Shown here piece by piece: positions 11,822-22,094 of a DNA stretch of 64,000 bases. Within the stretch, counting starts at the first letter, position 1. Each line of letters begins with the position of its first letter. The DNA is from Boesenbergia rotunda. Taxonomy: Eukaryota > Streptophyta > Magnoliopsida > Zingiberales > Zingiberaceae. The stretch covers positions 213,594 through 277,593 of the forward strand of contig JAGFNQ010000884.1 in assembly GCA_024364735.1 (NCBI GenBank), given 5' to 3'. The translations under genes and the position numbers were made by a program. The notes below the pieces were generated by a model, which made no database searches, had not been told where the DNA came from, and worked only from the letters and a program-made list of their open reading frames with translations.

Positions 11822-14010
11822 GTATCACGCTTCAACAACTGGCTCCGAACGCCTTTGCCCAAATAGGCGGAGCCCTTGTCCTCTTCAAGCTTTTTGACAT
11901 TCCTCTGACTCCCCGATTCTTCCATTTCTTTTTCGTCCCAGTTGGGTCCCGAGGGGCATTTGGTTTTACCTCTCGCCCAGGGCGCCGGTTTCTGGGGGGC
12001 CTCCCTTTTTCTTCTACGGGATGAAAGGAAAGATTCTTCTATATCTGGCTTCCCGAGCGTCCTTTCAGTCCCATCCATTGGACAGAGAATTTACCTCCTA
12101 TCCCGGACCTCGGCGACTTCCAGCAGGATGCAGGGTATCAGAGAGCTAAGGGTATCCTGACTAGGATGGAATTCCAGGGGCTTCAACTGGTGCAATGCGA
12201 AGAGCTCCTATATCGGGCTGAGCTTAGTCCGAAAATTACAACTCTCAGCCCCAACCTTCATAAGTTGATTTTTATCTGGTATAGTTCCTGATTAATGTTG
12301 ACTGATGTCTTTTTGTTATTACTGTGCAGGCGATATTATGTTCTCCCGAGTGATGAATTAGCCCTTGAAGTGGGACCAGGCCAATGAACAGGCCCTGGTC
12401 CCAGGTTCAACACCTTCTGCTTCCACGCGAATCTCTCCTGAGGGTTGCGAGGATGGGGAGGAGCCCACTGCAGACCAAGACGTCCCAGAGGCCCCCCGGG
12501 ATATCACTAAGTCAGGGTTGCTGACGGACCTTGAAGGGGGTTCGACTGCCCCTATTACCGAGTCCCCAGAGGGGGAAGCTACACCCCCTCCATCAATTGC
12601 ACCCCCAAAGACCCACACACCCGAGAAGAGACGGCGAGAGCGTTTATCCCGGGGGGATCACCCTTTGAAGTGGTTGAGGAAAGGTTCACCTCAGGAGTTG
12701 TTGCGCCCTGCTGTCTCCGAGGATGCGGCTGTGCGGGCTCCGAGAGTGCGGGAGGGAGCTTCTTTCTTCGCCGTGGAGACCCCTGCTCCTATCGTTGATG
12801 CCCTGGTTCCCCCAGTCGACCCTCTGGTTTCTCCTCGCGGCAAGGAGGTGCCCAAGGATCTGCCCCGCTCTCACCGGAAGGCCCCAAAGGTGAAGAAGAA
12901 GGCGACAACCAGTTCTCAGTCCATTCGAATAAAGGGGCTTGCTACTGAGAGTTTGCATGGAGCTTCAAGCTCAGAAGAAGATGTCCCTAACCCCAAAGAC
13001 GTTCCCGGTCAATCAAGGCCTTCTAAGGAGGGAATTCTTCCTTCCCCTGTTCTCCCATGGCGGGCAGCCAGATCACCCCACTACCTGGGCATGTTACATC
13101 AATCTCTGCTGTCGGTAAGTATTTTGGCGGGCTTTTTATTCATTTCACAGCTTTTTACTAACTGTTTGTATCTACCCGATAGGTCGCTTCTAACTGCGCG
13201 GCCACCAGCCGCTTGCTCCGCTCCGGAGGAGTCACTGAAGACCTCCTCCAGCGGGTGGTGGATGGCGAGGCGGAAACTAGCCGGGGCCGTTAGGCTGGCC
13301 TCATTTAATTGGAGGTCAACCGAGCCCTTCGAGAAAAAATAGAGCACTATCTTGGTGCTTTAATAACGGCCGAGGATACTTTGCATGGGTATAGACTTCG
13401 GGAGCGCCTTGAATTCGAGAAGAATCACACCCTGATGGAGGAATTGCAGAAGCTATCCCAGGAACGTGAGCAACTCCAGGCTCGGATGAAGGAGCTGTCT
13501 GATCAAGTTGACCTCCTGGAATCTACAAAGAAAATCCTGGAGGACCGGGATACGCAACGGGAGCACCTGATGACTATAAAAGAATATGATTTAGAACTGA
13601 CATGCTTCCAAGCCACAGACCTCCAGGAGCAGGTTACCCAGGCCAAGGCTCAAACTGATGTTGCTACCCAGAAGCTCCAGGAGATGCAAGAGGCTCAGGA
13701 TGGCCTACTCCGGGAGGTGGCAACGCTGAAGGCTGCCAAAGAGGAGGTCGAGTTCAAGATACAGCAGCAGCAGCATATTCACACTACTCAACTATCCCAG
13801 GTCGAGGCAGAGTCCAAGACCAAGTATCTAGAATCAGAAGAGTATGCCGGGGTGGTGGCCGTGCAAGCACTTAAGCGCCTCAAATAGGGATTCTATGGCG
13901 CTATCAGCCTGTTGGAGAAGGATCAGCTACTGAAGCCAGACGCGGACTTGCGCGCGATAACCGTCCAGCGGGTCTGGGATAATCTTACCTCGGAAGAGAA
14001 ACCCCTATAG
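11822..14010 (+). pseudogene. Antisense ORF of the Tat-like element (Transposase_28-like region plus coiled coil)
   Basis: Runs against the element's pol genes. The N-terminal part (11822-12278; LQQLAPNAFAQIG, FTSRPGRRFL) resembles the 'putative gypsy type transposon' (Transposase_28) domain. A Pro/Ser-rich middle (12360-13114) follows, then a long coiled coil (13310-13887; EELQKLSQEREQLQ). An intron is well supported at 13115-13182 (GTAAGT donor, TTACTAAC branch-like site, AG acceptor) and joins the frames. A shorter one at 12279-12329 is possible, but its frame does not fit cleanly. In-frame stops lie at 12022, 12359, 13291, 13306 and 13885, each one transition away from Trp or Gln. Its start is cut off by the insertion at 11821. 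Role unknown even in intact relatives. Confidence 0.72.
13115..13182 (+). other. Intron in the antisense ORF
   Basis: 68 bp with GTAAGT at the donor, ACTAAC about 27 bp before the acceptor, a T-rich tract and GATAG at the acceptor. Removing it joins the Ser/Pro-rich exon to the coiled-coil exon in frame. Confidence 0.75.
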
Positions 14011-14188
14011 GATCCTTCTTGACCCAGGCAGAAACTGCCTGACCACTTTTAGGCCCCTGTGTTCTCCTTCTTTTTAAGTCTATCTTGTAAGACAAGTATA
14101 CAATTGTTTCACCATTGAATGTCGGCATCACTGGATTTCTTATATTTTGATGAATTTCTTGTCCCCCTTAGAATGTTCAGTGTCTGGC

Positions 14189-15595
14189 CGGGCATGCGCA
14201 GCCCCTAGGCCAGGCTTATCCACCAAGAGGTTGTCGGGTTTAGCCAGCCTACACACCAAGGGCCTGTAGGTTTTAGCAGCTCTTGGCCGGCCGTGTACAG
14301 CTCCAAGGCCAAGCCTATACACCGAGAGGCTGTAGGGTTTTGCAACTCTTGGCCGGGTGTGTACAGCTCCAAGGCTAAGCTTACACAACAAGAGGCTGTA
14401 GGGTTATTCAGCTCTTGGTCGGGCGTGTACAGCTCCGAGACCAAGCCTACATACTGAGAGGCTATAGGGTTTTGCAGCTCTTGGCCGGGCGTGTACAGCT
14501 CCGAGGCCAAGCCTACACACCGAGAGACTTTAGGGTTTTGCAACTCTTGGCCAGGCGTGTACAGCTCCGGGGCCAAGCCTACATACCAAGAGGCTGTAGG
14601 GTTTTGCAACTCTTGGCCGGGTGTGTACAGCTCCGGGGCGAAGCCTACACACCTAGAAGCTGTAGGGTTTTGCGGCTCTTGGCCGGGCATGTACAGCTCT
14701 GAGGCCAAGCCTACACACCGGGAGGCTTAGGGTTTTGCAGCTCTTGGCCAGGCGTGTATAACTCCGAGGCCAAGCCTACACACCGAGAGGCTGTAGGGTT
14801 TTGCAGCTCTAGGCTGGGCGTGTACAACTTCGAGGCCAAGCCTACACACCGAGAGGCTGTAGGATTTTGCGGCTCTTGGTCAGGCGTGTACAGCTTCGAT
14901 GCCAAGCTTACACACTGAGAGGCTGTAAGATTTTGTGGCTCTTGGCCGGGCGTGTACAGCTCCGAGGCCAAGCCTACACACCGAGAGGCTGTAGGGTTTT
15001 GCAGCTCTTGGCCGGGCGTGTACAGCTCCGAGGCCAAGCCTACACACCGAGAGGCTGTAGGGTTTTGCAGCTCTTGGTCGGGCGTGTACAGCTCCGAGGC
15101 CAAGCCTACACACCGAGAGGCTGTAGGGTTTTGCAGCTCTTGGCCGGGCGTGTACAACTCCGAGGCCAAGCCTACACACCGAGAGGCTGTAGGGTTTTGC
15201 AGCTCTTGGCCGGGCGTGTACAACTTCGAGGCCAAGCCTACACACCGAGAGGCTGTAGGGTTTTGCAGCTCTTGGCCGGGCGTGTACAGCTCCGAGGCCA
15301 AGCCTACACACCGAGAGGCTGTAGGGTTTTGCAGCTCTTGGTCGGACGTGTACAACTCCGAGGCCAAGCCTACACACCGAGAGGCTATAGGGTTTTGCGG
15401 CTCTTGGTCGGGCGTGTACAGCTCCGAGGCCAAGCCTACACACCGAGAGGTTGTAGGGTTTTGCAGCTCTTAGCCGGGCGTGTACAGCTCCGAGGCCAAG
15501 CCTACACACCGAGAGGCTGTAGGATTTTGCAACTCTTGGCCGGCGTGTACAGCTCCGAGGCCAAGCCTATACGTTGAGAGGCTCTAGGGTTTGGC
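14189..15595. repeat. 66-bp tandem array, about 21 copies
   Basis: Tandem units of 66 bp between the antisense ORF and the integrase. Each unit holds CTTGGCC...GGCCAAG (7-bp stem) and CCTACA...TGTAGG (6-bp stem). One unit (about 14412-14445) reads CTTGGTC...GACCAAG, so both arms changed together. The period is a multiple of three, which keeps several frames open on both strands and gives false 22-residue repeat proteins. The array fits the amplified 3' tandem repeats known from Retand-type elements. The left edge is degenerate. Confidence 0.88.
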
Positions 15596-15639
15596 ATAGG
15601 CGGGCATTCAGCGTTCGTTCGTAGGATATTTCACTTGCG

Positions 15640-17104
15640 CTTTTTATTTACTACACTGCCAGATAGTGGAAAAATAAGGAAACAACAAGAAAATACATAA
15701 CGCTGTACCTCACTGAGTACGGTAGGGGCAGAGATGGTTGGCATGCCAAGGCCTTTCCAACCTCTTGCCTTTATTGTCTTCCAGATAGTAACTATCCCCG
15801 GTGAGCTTTTTGATGACAACATATGGGTCGTCCTACTGTGGCTCCAGCTTTCCGGGGTCACCCACCGGTTTTGTTCTCTTCCAAACTCTATCGCCGACCT
15901 CGAAACTGCAGGCGATCACTCGACGGTTGTAGGCTTGCTGCATCCTTCTCCGATATGCCTCCAACCTCCCTGCGGCTTTGTCCCGTACCTCCGAGATGAG
16001 ATCTAGATCAATCAGACGCTCTTGATCGTTGCATGTCCTCCTTGCGGTAATATTGTCGTCGTCTGGATTCTTCCCCCACCTCCACTGGGATGACGGCTTC
16101 AGCACCATAGACAAGTTGGAAAGGACTCTCCCCCGTCCCTTCCCATGGGGTAGTTCAGTAGGACCACAAGATGCTGAGGAGTTCTTCGACCCAACTGCCC
16201 CCGACGTGGTCTAGCTTTATCTTGAGTCCTCGCAGAATCTCCCGATTGACGACCTCGGCTTGTCCATTGCTCTGTGGGTATGCGACTGAGGTAAAAGCCT
16301 GTTGAATGTCTAACCCCTCGCACCATTTCTTCAGTTTGCGTCCAGAGAATTTTCTTCCGTTGTCCGACACCAGCTTATGAGGGATGTCGTATCAGCAAAC
16401 AATGTCCTTTCATAGGATTTTCATCACTGCCCCTTCTGTGATGTTCGCCAGGGGTTCGGCCTCTACCCATTTAGAGAAGTAATCCACGAGGACCAGCAGA
16501 AATTTTTTCTGTTGAGGCCTAACGAGAAAGGGGACTACAATGTCCACTCCCATTGATCGAAAGGGCAGGATACGGTAGAAACTCACAAGGGCTTCGTCGG
16601 GCGGTGAGTCACGTGTTGATGTCTTTGACAGGCTTCGCTCCCAGCCACGAACATGAGAGCATCGGCTTGCAAGGTGGGCCAAAAATATCCTGCCAAAAGG
16701 ATCTTCCGGAACAGTGATTTTCCTCCAATATGACTCCCGCAGATGCCTTCATGTACCTCCCTCATCACATAGTCGGTCTCCTTCGGCCTGATGCATTTTA
16801 AGAGGGGTCGGGCAAAGGCCCTCCTATACAACTTGAGAGCGTCGGCTTGCAAGGTGGGCTAAAAATATCCTGCCAAAAGGATCTTCCGAGACAGTGATTT
16901 TCCTCCAATATGACTCCCGCATATGCCTTCATGTACCTCCCTCATCACGTAGTCGGTCTCCTCCGACCCGATGCATTTTAAGAGGGGCTGGGCAAAGGCC
17001 CTCCTATACAGCTGATCTCCGACCAGTGTGAATATGCCTACTCGATGGCCGAATAGCCGGTCCCCTTGATCCCCACTGGTAATTGTCCCATCCCGCAGGA
17101 ACAC
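15640..17104 (-). pseudogene. Gypsy integrase, broken
   Basis: Read leftwards: zinc-binding part (YVMREVHEGICGSHIGG, then GYFWPTLQADA and CQRHQH, 17104-16583); catalytic core with the first Asp in MGVDIVVPF (about 16560) and the second in SDNGRKF with Glu in QSNGQAEVVNREI (16370-16240); a C-terminal part (15833-16114; NRRVIACSFEVGDRVWKR) and a last piece near 15720-15830. Frames change several times and stops interrupt it. The zinc-binding segment is duplicated in tandem, giving two copies of the HHCC region. It is downstream of RT, as in Tat and other Gypsy elements. Nonfunctional as it stands. Confidence 0.82.
16652..17011 (-). repeat. 180-bp tandem duplication inside integrase
   Basis: 16652-16831 and 16832-17011 are about 93-95% alike by eye. 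The 60-codon unit keeps the frame and repeats the zinc-binding domain and its upstream residues. Confidence 0.82.
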
Positions 17105-17193
17105 TACCTAGGGATCCCTCTAGTCAGTTCGACTGTTGCTCCCGTCTTCCTCTCCAATTTGTTCGACTGTCTCTTCCACTGTGTGAGGCTCGC

Positions 17194-18260
17194 CTAGTTG
17201 CCAGGTGGATATGGAGCTGGCCAGTTTGGCCAGCTCATCGACCTGCTGTTGTCCGACTTGGAGATCTTCTGCAAGATGACCTCCGAAAAGGAGGCCTTCC
17301 TCTGTTCGTAGAGGGATACATACTTCTGCAAGAGCTCACACCGGACCTCAAAGTCTCCCTTTATTTGTTGCGCTACCAATTGTGAGTCTAAGTATCCTTC
17401 CATTCAGCCGCTGCAACTCCTTGAAGTTGCATGGGGGTGGCATATCCAGAATGGCTTTTACCTTTTCCGTATTGGCTTCGATTCCTCTCTCCATCACCAT
17501 GTATCCCAGGAACCTACTGCTTTTTACGGTGAACAGGCACTTAGCAGGGTTCAACTTCAACCTGTTGGCTCTCAAGGTGGCAAACGTTTCCTCGAGGTCG
17601 ACTATCATGTCTCCTCCCTTGTCAGTTTTTACTAGAATGTCATCCATGTATATCTTGCTGTTTCTCCCGATCTGATGCTTGAAGACTTTGTCAATCATCC
17701 GCTGGTACGTAGCACCAGCGTTGCCCAAGCTGAAAGGCATGACGTTGTAGCAATACGTGTTGTCGCCCGTCACAAAGCTAACTTTCTCCTGGTCTTCTGG
17801 AGCGAGCGAGACTTGATGGTAGCCTTGGTAAGCATCTAACATCGAGATGAACTCACAACTGGTCGTAGAATCCACCAACCGGTCTATCCGAGGCAGGGAA
17901 TAGCAGTCCTTCGAGCAGGCTTTGTTCAAGTCACGAAAGTCGATGCAGACCTGCCATTTGCCTCCGAGCTTGGGGATGAGGACCACATTGGCCAACCAGG
18001 CCAGAAATTGGACTTCTCTGATGTGTCCAGCTTTCAATAACTTCTGAACTTCTTCGCGAATAGCCTTATCTTGGTCGGGGGCAAAGTGCCTCCGTCTTTG
18101 CTTCACAGGATGGGCTCCCAGCGTAACATGCAGGTGGTGCATGACCAACGCCGGTGGGACCCCCTTAGTCTCTTCAGCAGCCCAAGCGAAAACGTCTTTA
18201 TGGTTTCACAGACAGTCTATGAGACGACTTCTTAATTCCGGCGCGAGGTCGAGGGCGATG
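17194..18260 (-). pseudogene. Gypsy reverse transcriptase joined to an RNase H stub
   Basis: From 18260 leftwards: DVFAWAAEE, a stop where CGA likely became TGA, then a 267-residue open stretch (18148-17348) with the RT signatures SLPRIDRLVD, MLDAYQGYHQ, TYQRMIDKVF and the catalytic YMDD (about 17640-17650). After KELQRLNGR the sequence passes directly, with a frame change near 17400, into DSQLVAQQIKGDFE, which belongs to the C-terminal half of RNase H. The end of RT, the connection and most RNase H catalytic residues are therefore missing. Orientation and order fit a Tat-type Gypsy pol. Confidence 0.85.
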
Positions 18261-18274
18261 CACATACCCCCTCC

Positions 18275-18433
18275 TCAGTGAGGGTGAATCTGCACTTCCT
18301 CACTCTCGACCTCTCTCCGTTCCTCCTTGGGTCCTCCCTCTTCTCGTGGGTTGGCTAGGTCTTCTGGCAAGACCTCGTGCAGATCAAGGTCCTCCCTCGT
18401 AGGAACAAGGGGTTGTCCCTCCAGTCCTGCCAT
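18275..18433 (-). pseudogene. Gag N-terminal remnant
   Basis: Short minus-strand ORF starting at an ATG 28 bases inside the primer site (MAGLEGQPLVPTREDL) and running 53 codons to a stop. It is followed almost at once by sequence just upstream of RT, so nearly all of gag and protease has been deleted. Assignment rests on position only; I recognise no domain. Confidence 0.45.
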
Positions 18434-18460
18434 CGGTGCTCCTTCAGGTGCTTTGCTGGT

Positions 18461-18480
18461 TTCCCACAGATGGCGCCAAA
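18461..18480 (-). other. Primer binding site of the Tat-like element
   Basis: On the minus strand it begins TTTGGCGCCATCTGTGGG, two bases from the LTR edge. TGGCGCC plus a CTGTGGG tail is common in Tat-type Gypsy elements of plants. Confidence 0.65.
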
Positions 18481-18482
18481 TT

Positions 18483-19153
18483 TGTTTCGGAAGGAGTTGA
18501 CGATGATGTCCAGTCACCGAGGGTCTGCCACATGGAAATCACTGCGGAGGGGAGGAACTCTATACCCTACGAGGGTAACACAAGCGTTAGGGGACACACC
18601 GGAAGGGGTCCGGCGGAGTCCACTCCGACGCTTAAGTCAGTATCTTGATGGAGAGTAAAGGCAGCGAGAAAATGTCTGTAAGATTGAGAGAGCATAACCC
18701 CCTTACAGGAGGGGTTGGACTACCTTTTATACTGATGGCGGTAGACTTGGCGAATCCCCCCGTCTCGTGCCACATCTCCATGATTTATGCCACGTCCCCC
18801 CCTCTATCGGCGGTTATTGGATAGCTTTTGAAACGGTCTGTGCCGTTATTACACTTCGGCCTGTTGCGACTTTTAAGGGTCGTGATGACTCCTTACGACG
18901 GGGAAACTTATCTATAGTGAAAGGAAGGGAGGAGGACCATTGCTTGAGGTCGAAGCTAAAGCGGGCTCCGCTACCCTGAGTGAGCTCGGGGCCTTCTGAC
19001 CCGGGTGAGCTCGGGTGCCAGGGTCTTCTGGCTATCCTCCCAAGGCGTGTTCCCTCCTGAGGCTCGGGAAGGAGGGTCACTTCGACCCGACGCGTCCTGC
19101 CACGCAGCTTCTTTATACTCCGTGCCTACCCCTGGCTATCCAACCCTATCACA
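18483..19153 (-). repeat. 5' LTR of the Tat-like element (about 670 bp)
   Basis: Minus-strand reading starts TGTGATAGGGTTGG at 19153 and ends CCGAAACA next to the primer site. The outer edge is placed from the TG...CA rule and from where the flanking transposase reading resumes (about 19154). There is no second copy in the window to confirm it. Confidence 0.6.
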
Positions 19154-19682
19154 AAGCAAGTGGTTTTAACACATTTTGTAATTCATTAAAAAGTCCTAAA
19201 TCAGATATATCATCTACTTTTAGAAACTCTAAAAAAATACTCCTCTATTTTCACTTTATTATATGACATATTAATACATCGTACTATAAAAGTCATTTAT
19301 TCTTGATGATTTGTATTTGGGGTACAATTAAGTATTATTGAAAAATATTTTACTTTGTTGATTTTATTAATGATAATACTTTTAACATTGTTAGCTAAAA
19401 TAGAAATCAACTCATTCTGAATTTTATAACCAAGTAATGATAACAAATTTCATTATTTTGAATACGCCTAATATGATCTTAAATCACATAATCATATTCG
19501 ACAATCATTTCAATCAATCCTAAAAATTTCCATTATTATCTTGATAAAGTTTTTCATTAGACCCTCAAAAAGCCAAATAATATTTAGAAAGACATTTTGC
19601 AATTGCTAATATTCTTGTTATAACTTGTCTCCAACGCTCTTTTTCTTTAAAAATTTCTCATTGTAGATCTTTATCAATTGTT
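19154..19682 (-). pseudogene. TTF/zf-MYM-type (hAT-related) transposase pseudogene, central fragment
   Basis: Minus strand from 19682: IDKDLQ, ERWRQVITRILAIAKCLSKYYLAF, GSNEKLYQDNNGNF and later matches across several frames. This follows the DUF4371 region of plant TTF-type or zinc-finger-MYM-like proteins, which are domesticated or decaying hAT-type transposases. It continues the N-terminal part at 32540-33260; Copia A lies between. It stops at 19154 where the Tat-like element is inserted. Many stops and frameshifts show it is dead. Confidence 0.72.
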
Positions 19683-19779
19683 TGTTGATGCAGTCTGACC
19701 CTGATTGTTATTTTAGTGTTGACACCGATTTTAGTTTAGGTTGATGAGATGATTATGATTGGGATTAAGTCCTGGTCAT

Positions 19780-20425
19780 GGACTAGACATACCTAGTGGA
19801 ACTAGGTTTGATGAAATCCTAACTTGGAAGGTTAGGTGTGAGAAAATCCTAGCTTGGAGGGCTAGGTGTGAAAAGTCCTAGCTTGGAGGGCTAGGTGTGA
19901 AAAGTTCTAACTTGGAGGGTTAGGTGTGAGAAAATCCTAACTTGGAGGGCTAGGTGTGAAAAGTCCTAGCTTGAAGGGCTAGGTGTGGAAAAGTCCTAAC
20001 CTGAAGGGTTAGGTGTGGAAAAGTCCTAGCCTGGAGGGCTAGGTGTGAAAAGTCCTAGCTTGGAGGGCTAGGTGTGAAAAGTCCTAACCTGGAGGGTTAG
20101 GTGTGGAAAAATCCTAGCATGGAGGGCTAGGTGTGGAAAAGTCCTAACTTGGAGGGTTAGGTGTGAAAAGTCCTAACCTGGAGGGTTAGGTGTGAAAAAG
20201 CCCTGGCTTGGAGGGTCAGGTCCTAGCTTGGAGGGCTAGGTTGATGAAATCCCGGCTTGGAGGGCCAAGTCCTAGCTTGGAGGGCTAGGTTGGATGAAAT
20301 CCTGGCTTGGAGGATCAGGTCCTAGCTTGGAGGGCTAGGTTGGATGAAATCCTGGCTTGGAGGGTCAGGTCCTAGCTTGTAGGCCTAGGTTGGATGAAAT
20401 CCTAGCTTGGAGGGCTAGGTTGGAG
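19780..20425 (+). repeat. U3 hairpin array with variable stems (about 23 units)
   Basis: Units of about 25-30 bp. Each contains a 6-bp inverted repeat around a TTGGAGG-like loop: CCTAGC/GCTAGG, CCTAAC/GTTAGG or CCTGGC/GTCAGG (the last pairs with one G-U in sense RNA). About two thirds of the units are perfectly complementary although the stem letters differ. The 3' LTR has about 19 such units at 30395-30915. Confidence 0.85.
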
Positions 20426-20436
20426 TCCCTGGATCG

Positions 20437-21056
20437 GTCTGGTGACCGATCAGGGAACTTGGCACGGTGCTACTTCGTGGATCGGTCTGGTGACCGATCC
20501 AGTGATGACTGATCGGTCTGGTGACCGATCAGGGAGCACACAGTGAGGTTGGGAACCTACTGCTAGGCTCCTGATCGGTCTGGTGACCGATCAGGGAGCA
20601 TACAATTCACTCACTGCTCTGCTCCTGATCGGTCTGGTGACCGATCAGGGAGCATACAATGGGTTTTGGTTCCCCTTACTGCTTGGCTCTTGATCGGTCT
20701 GGTGACCGATCTGGAACACTGTTCAGTTCGTTGTGGTGAACGATCAAGTGTCGCGAGTTCCTCACTATGACCGATCAGGATGGAGCCTGATCGGTCTAAG
20801 CATGCCCTGATCGGTCTGGTGACCGATTAGGAGGGTTGGACTGCGAAGCTAAGAAACCACCCTGCAAAGGGGTGGATCGGACTGGTGACCGATCCACAAC
20901 CTGGGATCGGTCTGGTGATCGGTCCCGGAGAAATCGCGATTTCTGATTGAGCGTTGGGGACCGATCAGGATAGAGCCTGATTGGTCTGAACCCATCCTGA
21001 TCGGTCTGGTGACCGATCAGGAGGCTCTCTGATCGGTCCGGTGACCGATCACTTTA
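20437..21056 (+). repeat. GATCGGTC/GACCGATC hairpin array in the LTR
   Basis: About 14 inverted repeats, most reading GATCGGTC-TGGT-GACCGATC (8-bp stem, 4-base loop). Some are in the opposite sense, with GACCGATCAGG...CCTGATCGGTC. They are separated by unique spacers. The same array recurs in the 3' LTR (30921-31545) and, with other loops, ahead of the accessory gene (27345-27705). Confidence 0.88.
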
Positions 21057-22038
21057 ATTCAAAATGCACTGTCAGACGCTCTGATCACGTCTGAACATAT
21101 CTGATTTCTCTGTGCTTAATCTCTGATACATGATTCTCTGTTTGATTTGCTGTGCTAATGATCTAATTAAGTTGCAGGTGACAGGAATGGATTCAAACAC
21201 TCAAGGAGGGTCAATGGGAGTCTTTCCTTGGAGCAGGTTTATCCATTTTCCATCTCAGGTTGCAACGGGCGCTGGCGCTGCTGGAGCTACTGACTGGAGC
21301 TAGTCTGAGGGAAGCTCAGGGAGTCCAAGAGAGCTTAGTGGTAGGCTGGATGTTGCAGGTGAGCAGTTGGAGGTTGCAGTGAGATGGCTGTGACCTGGGA
21401 TCAGTGGAGGAGACTTAAGCGTTGGGTGGCGAACAAGTCTCTGTAACGAAGTTTTCCACATTGTGCTTGTGCGATCTGTTGTTCCATCATCTTGAGCAAG
21501 CAACTGCGATCTTTGAAGCAACATTGTGTTACTTGAGCACTTGGAAGAGAAGCAAGAAGCTTGGCGAGTCCATCAGCGAGAAGACACGAAGAAGGGAGTT
21601 CTTGCGTGAGATCTGCGCTGAGTGGAGCTCGGGTGAAGTTTGCTTGTGTTCTTGTGGTTCTAAGTTCTATGTAAGATCCTTCTTGTGTTTCCTGTACTTT
21701 GTACTTGATTCATTTCGAAACGCTGTGGAGAGGTTACTCCACCGAGAAGGAGGTTGCATTTTATCCGGATTTTCTGGGGCTTGATCTGCCGACGATCAAG
21801 GGATCGCCCACCTTAAGAGCACGCCAAGGAGTAGGGGCAAGTTATCCCCGAACCTTGTAAATCCTCATGTTACCGTTTTGCATTTGTGTTTAGCTTAGGG
21901 TTTAGTTTTCTGCAACTCTGTTTTTCTTGTGCTTCCGCTGTGCTACTAACATTTGAGGTGCAGAAATACGAAAAGAGCTAAAGTTCAAGTGTCTGGCTAC
22001 ATTCACCCCCCCTCTCTAGCCATCCATGTTCCAACAAG

Positions 22039-22050
22039 TGGTATCAGAGC
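22039..22050 (+). other. Copia A primer binding site, initiator tRNA-Met
   Basis: TGGTATCAGAGC, two bases after the LTR end; standard for plant Copia elements. Confidence 0.92.
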
Positions 22051-22094
22051 TTGGGGCTCTATACAAGCGGATTAACAACCAAGAGTCAACTACA

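Larger units (their letters stand above)
11822..19153 (-). mobile_element. Decayed Tat-lineage Gypsy element (minus strand), left part displaced by insertion
   Basis: Read on the minus strand: 5' LTR (19153-18483), primer site, a gag start, RT, an RNase H stub, integrase, a 66-bp tandem array, and then an ORF in the opposite orientation that is interrupted at 11822 by the Gag-Pro element. A downstream antisense ORF and tandem repeats in the 3' region are known traits of the Tat/Grande/Retand group. The 3' LTR and the start of the antisense ORF should lie left of the window. The right end is inside a TTF/zf-MYM transposase pseudogene. Confidence 0.8.
19683..22036 (+). repeat. Copia A 5' LTR (2354 bp)
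   Basis: Homologous along its length to 30282-32534 but about 100 bp longer, because its hairpin-repeat array holds about four more units. It ends in ATGTTCCAACA, followed by the primer site. Confidence 0.93.

Noticed and set aside
12279..12329. First intron in the Tat antisense ORF
   Set aside because: GT and AG are present, but 51 bp is short for a plant intron and the exons do not join in the right frame, so not annotated.
14205..15577. Long repeat-protein ORFs on both strands (ASELYTPGQELQNP and QAYTPRGCRVLQLL units)
   Set aside because: They come from a 66-bp tandem repeat whose length is a multiple of three; three or more frames are open at once and none has a sound start or context.
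19780..21056. CRISPR-like array of short repeats
   Set aside because: Units are not separated by constant-length unique spacers, lie inside LTRs of a plant retrotransposon, and no Cas genes exist here.
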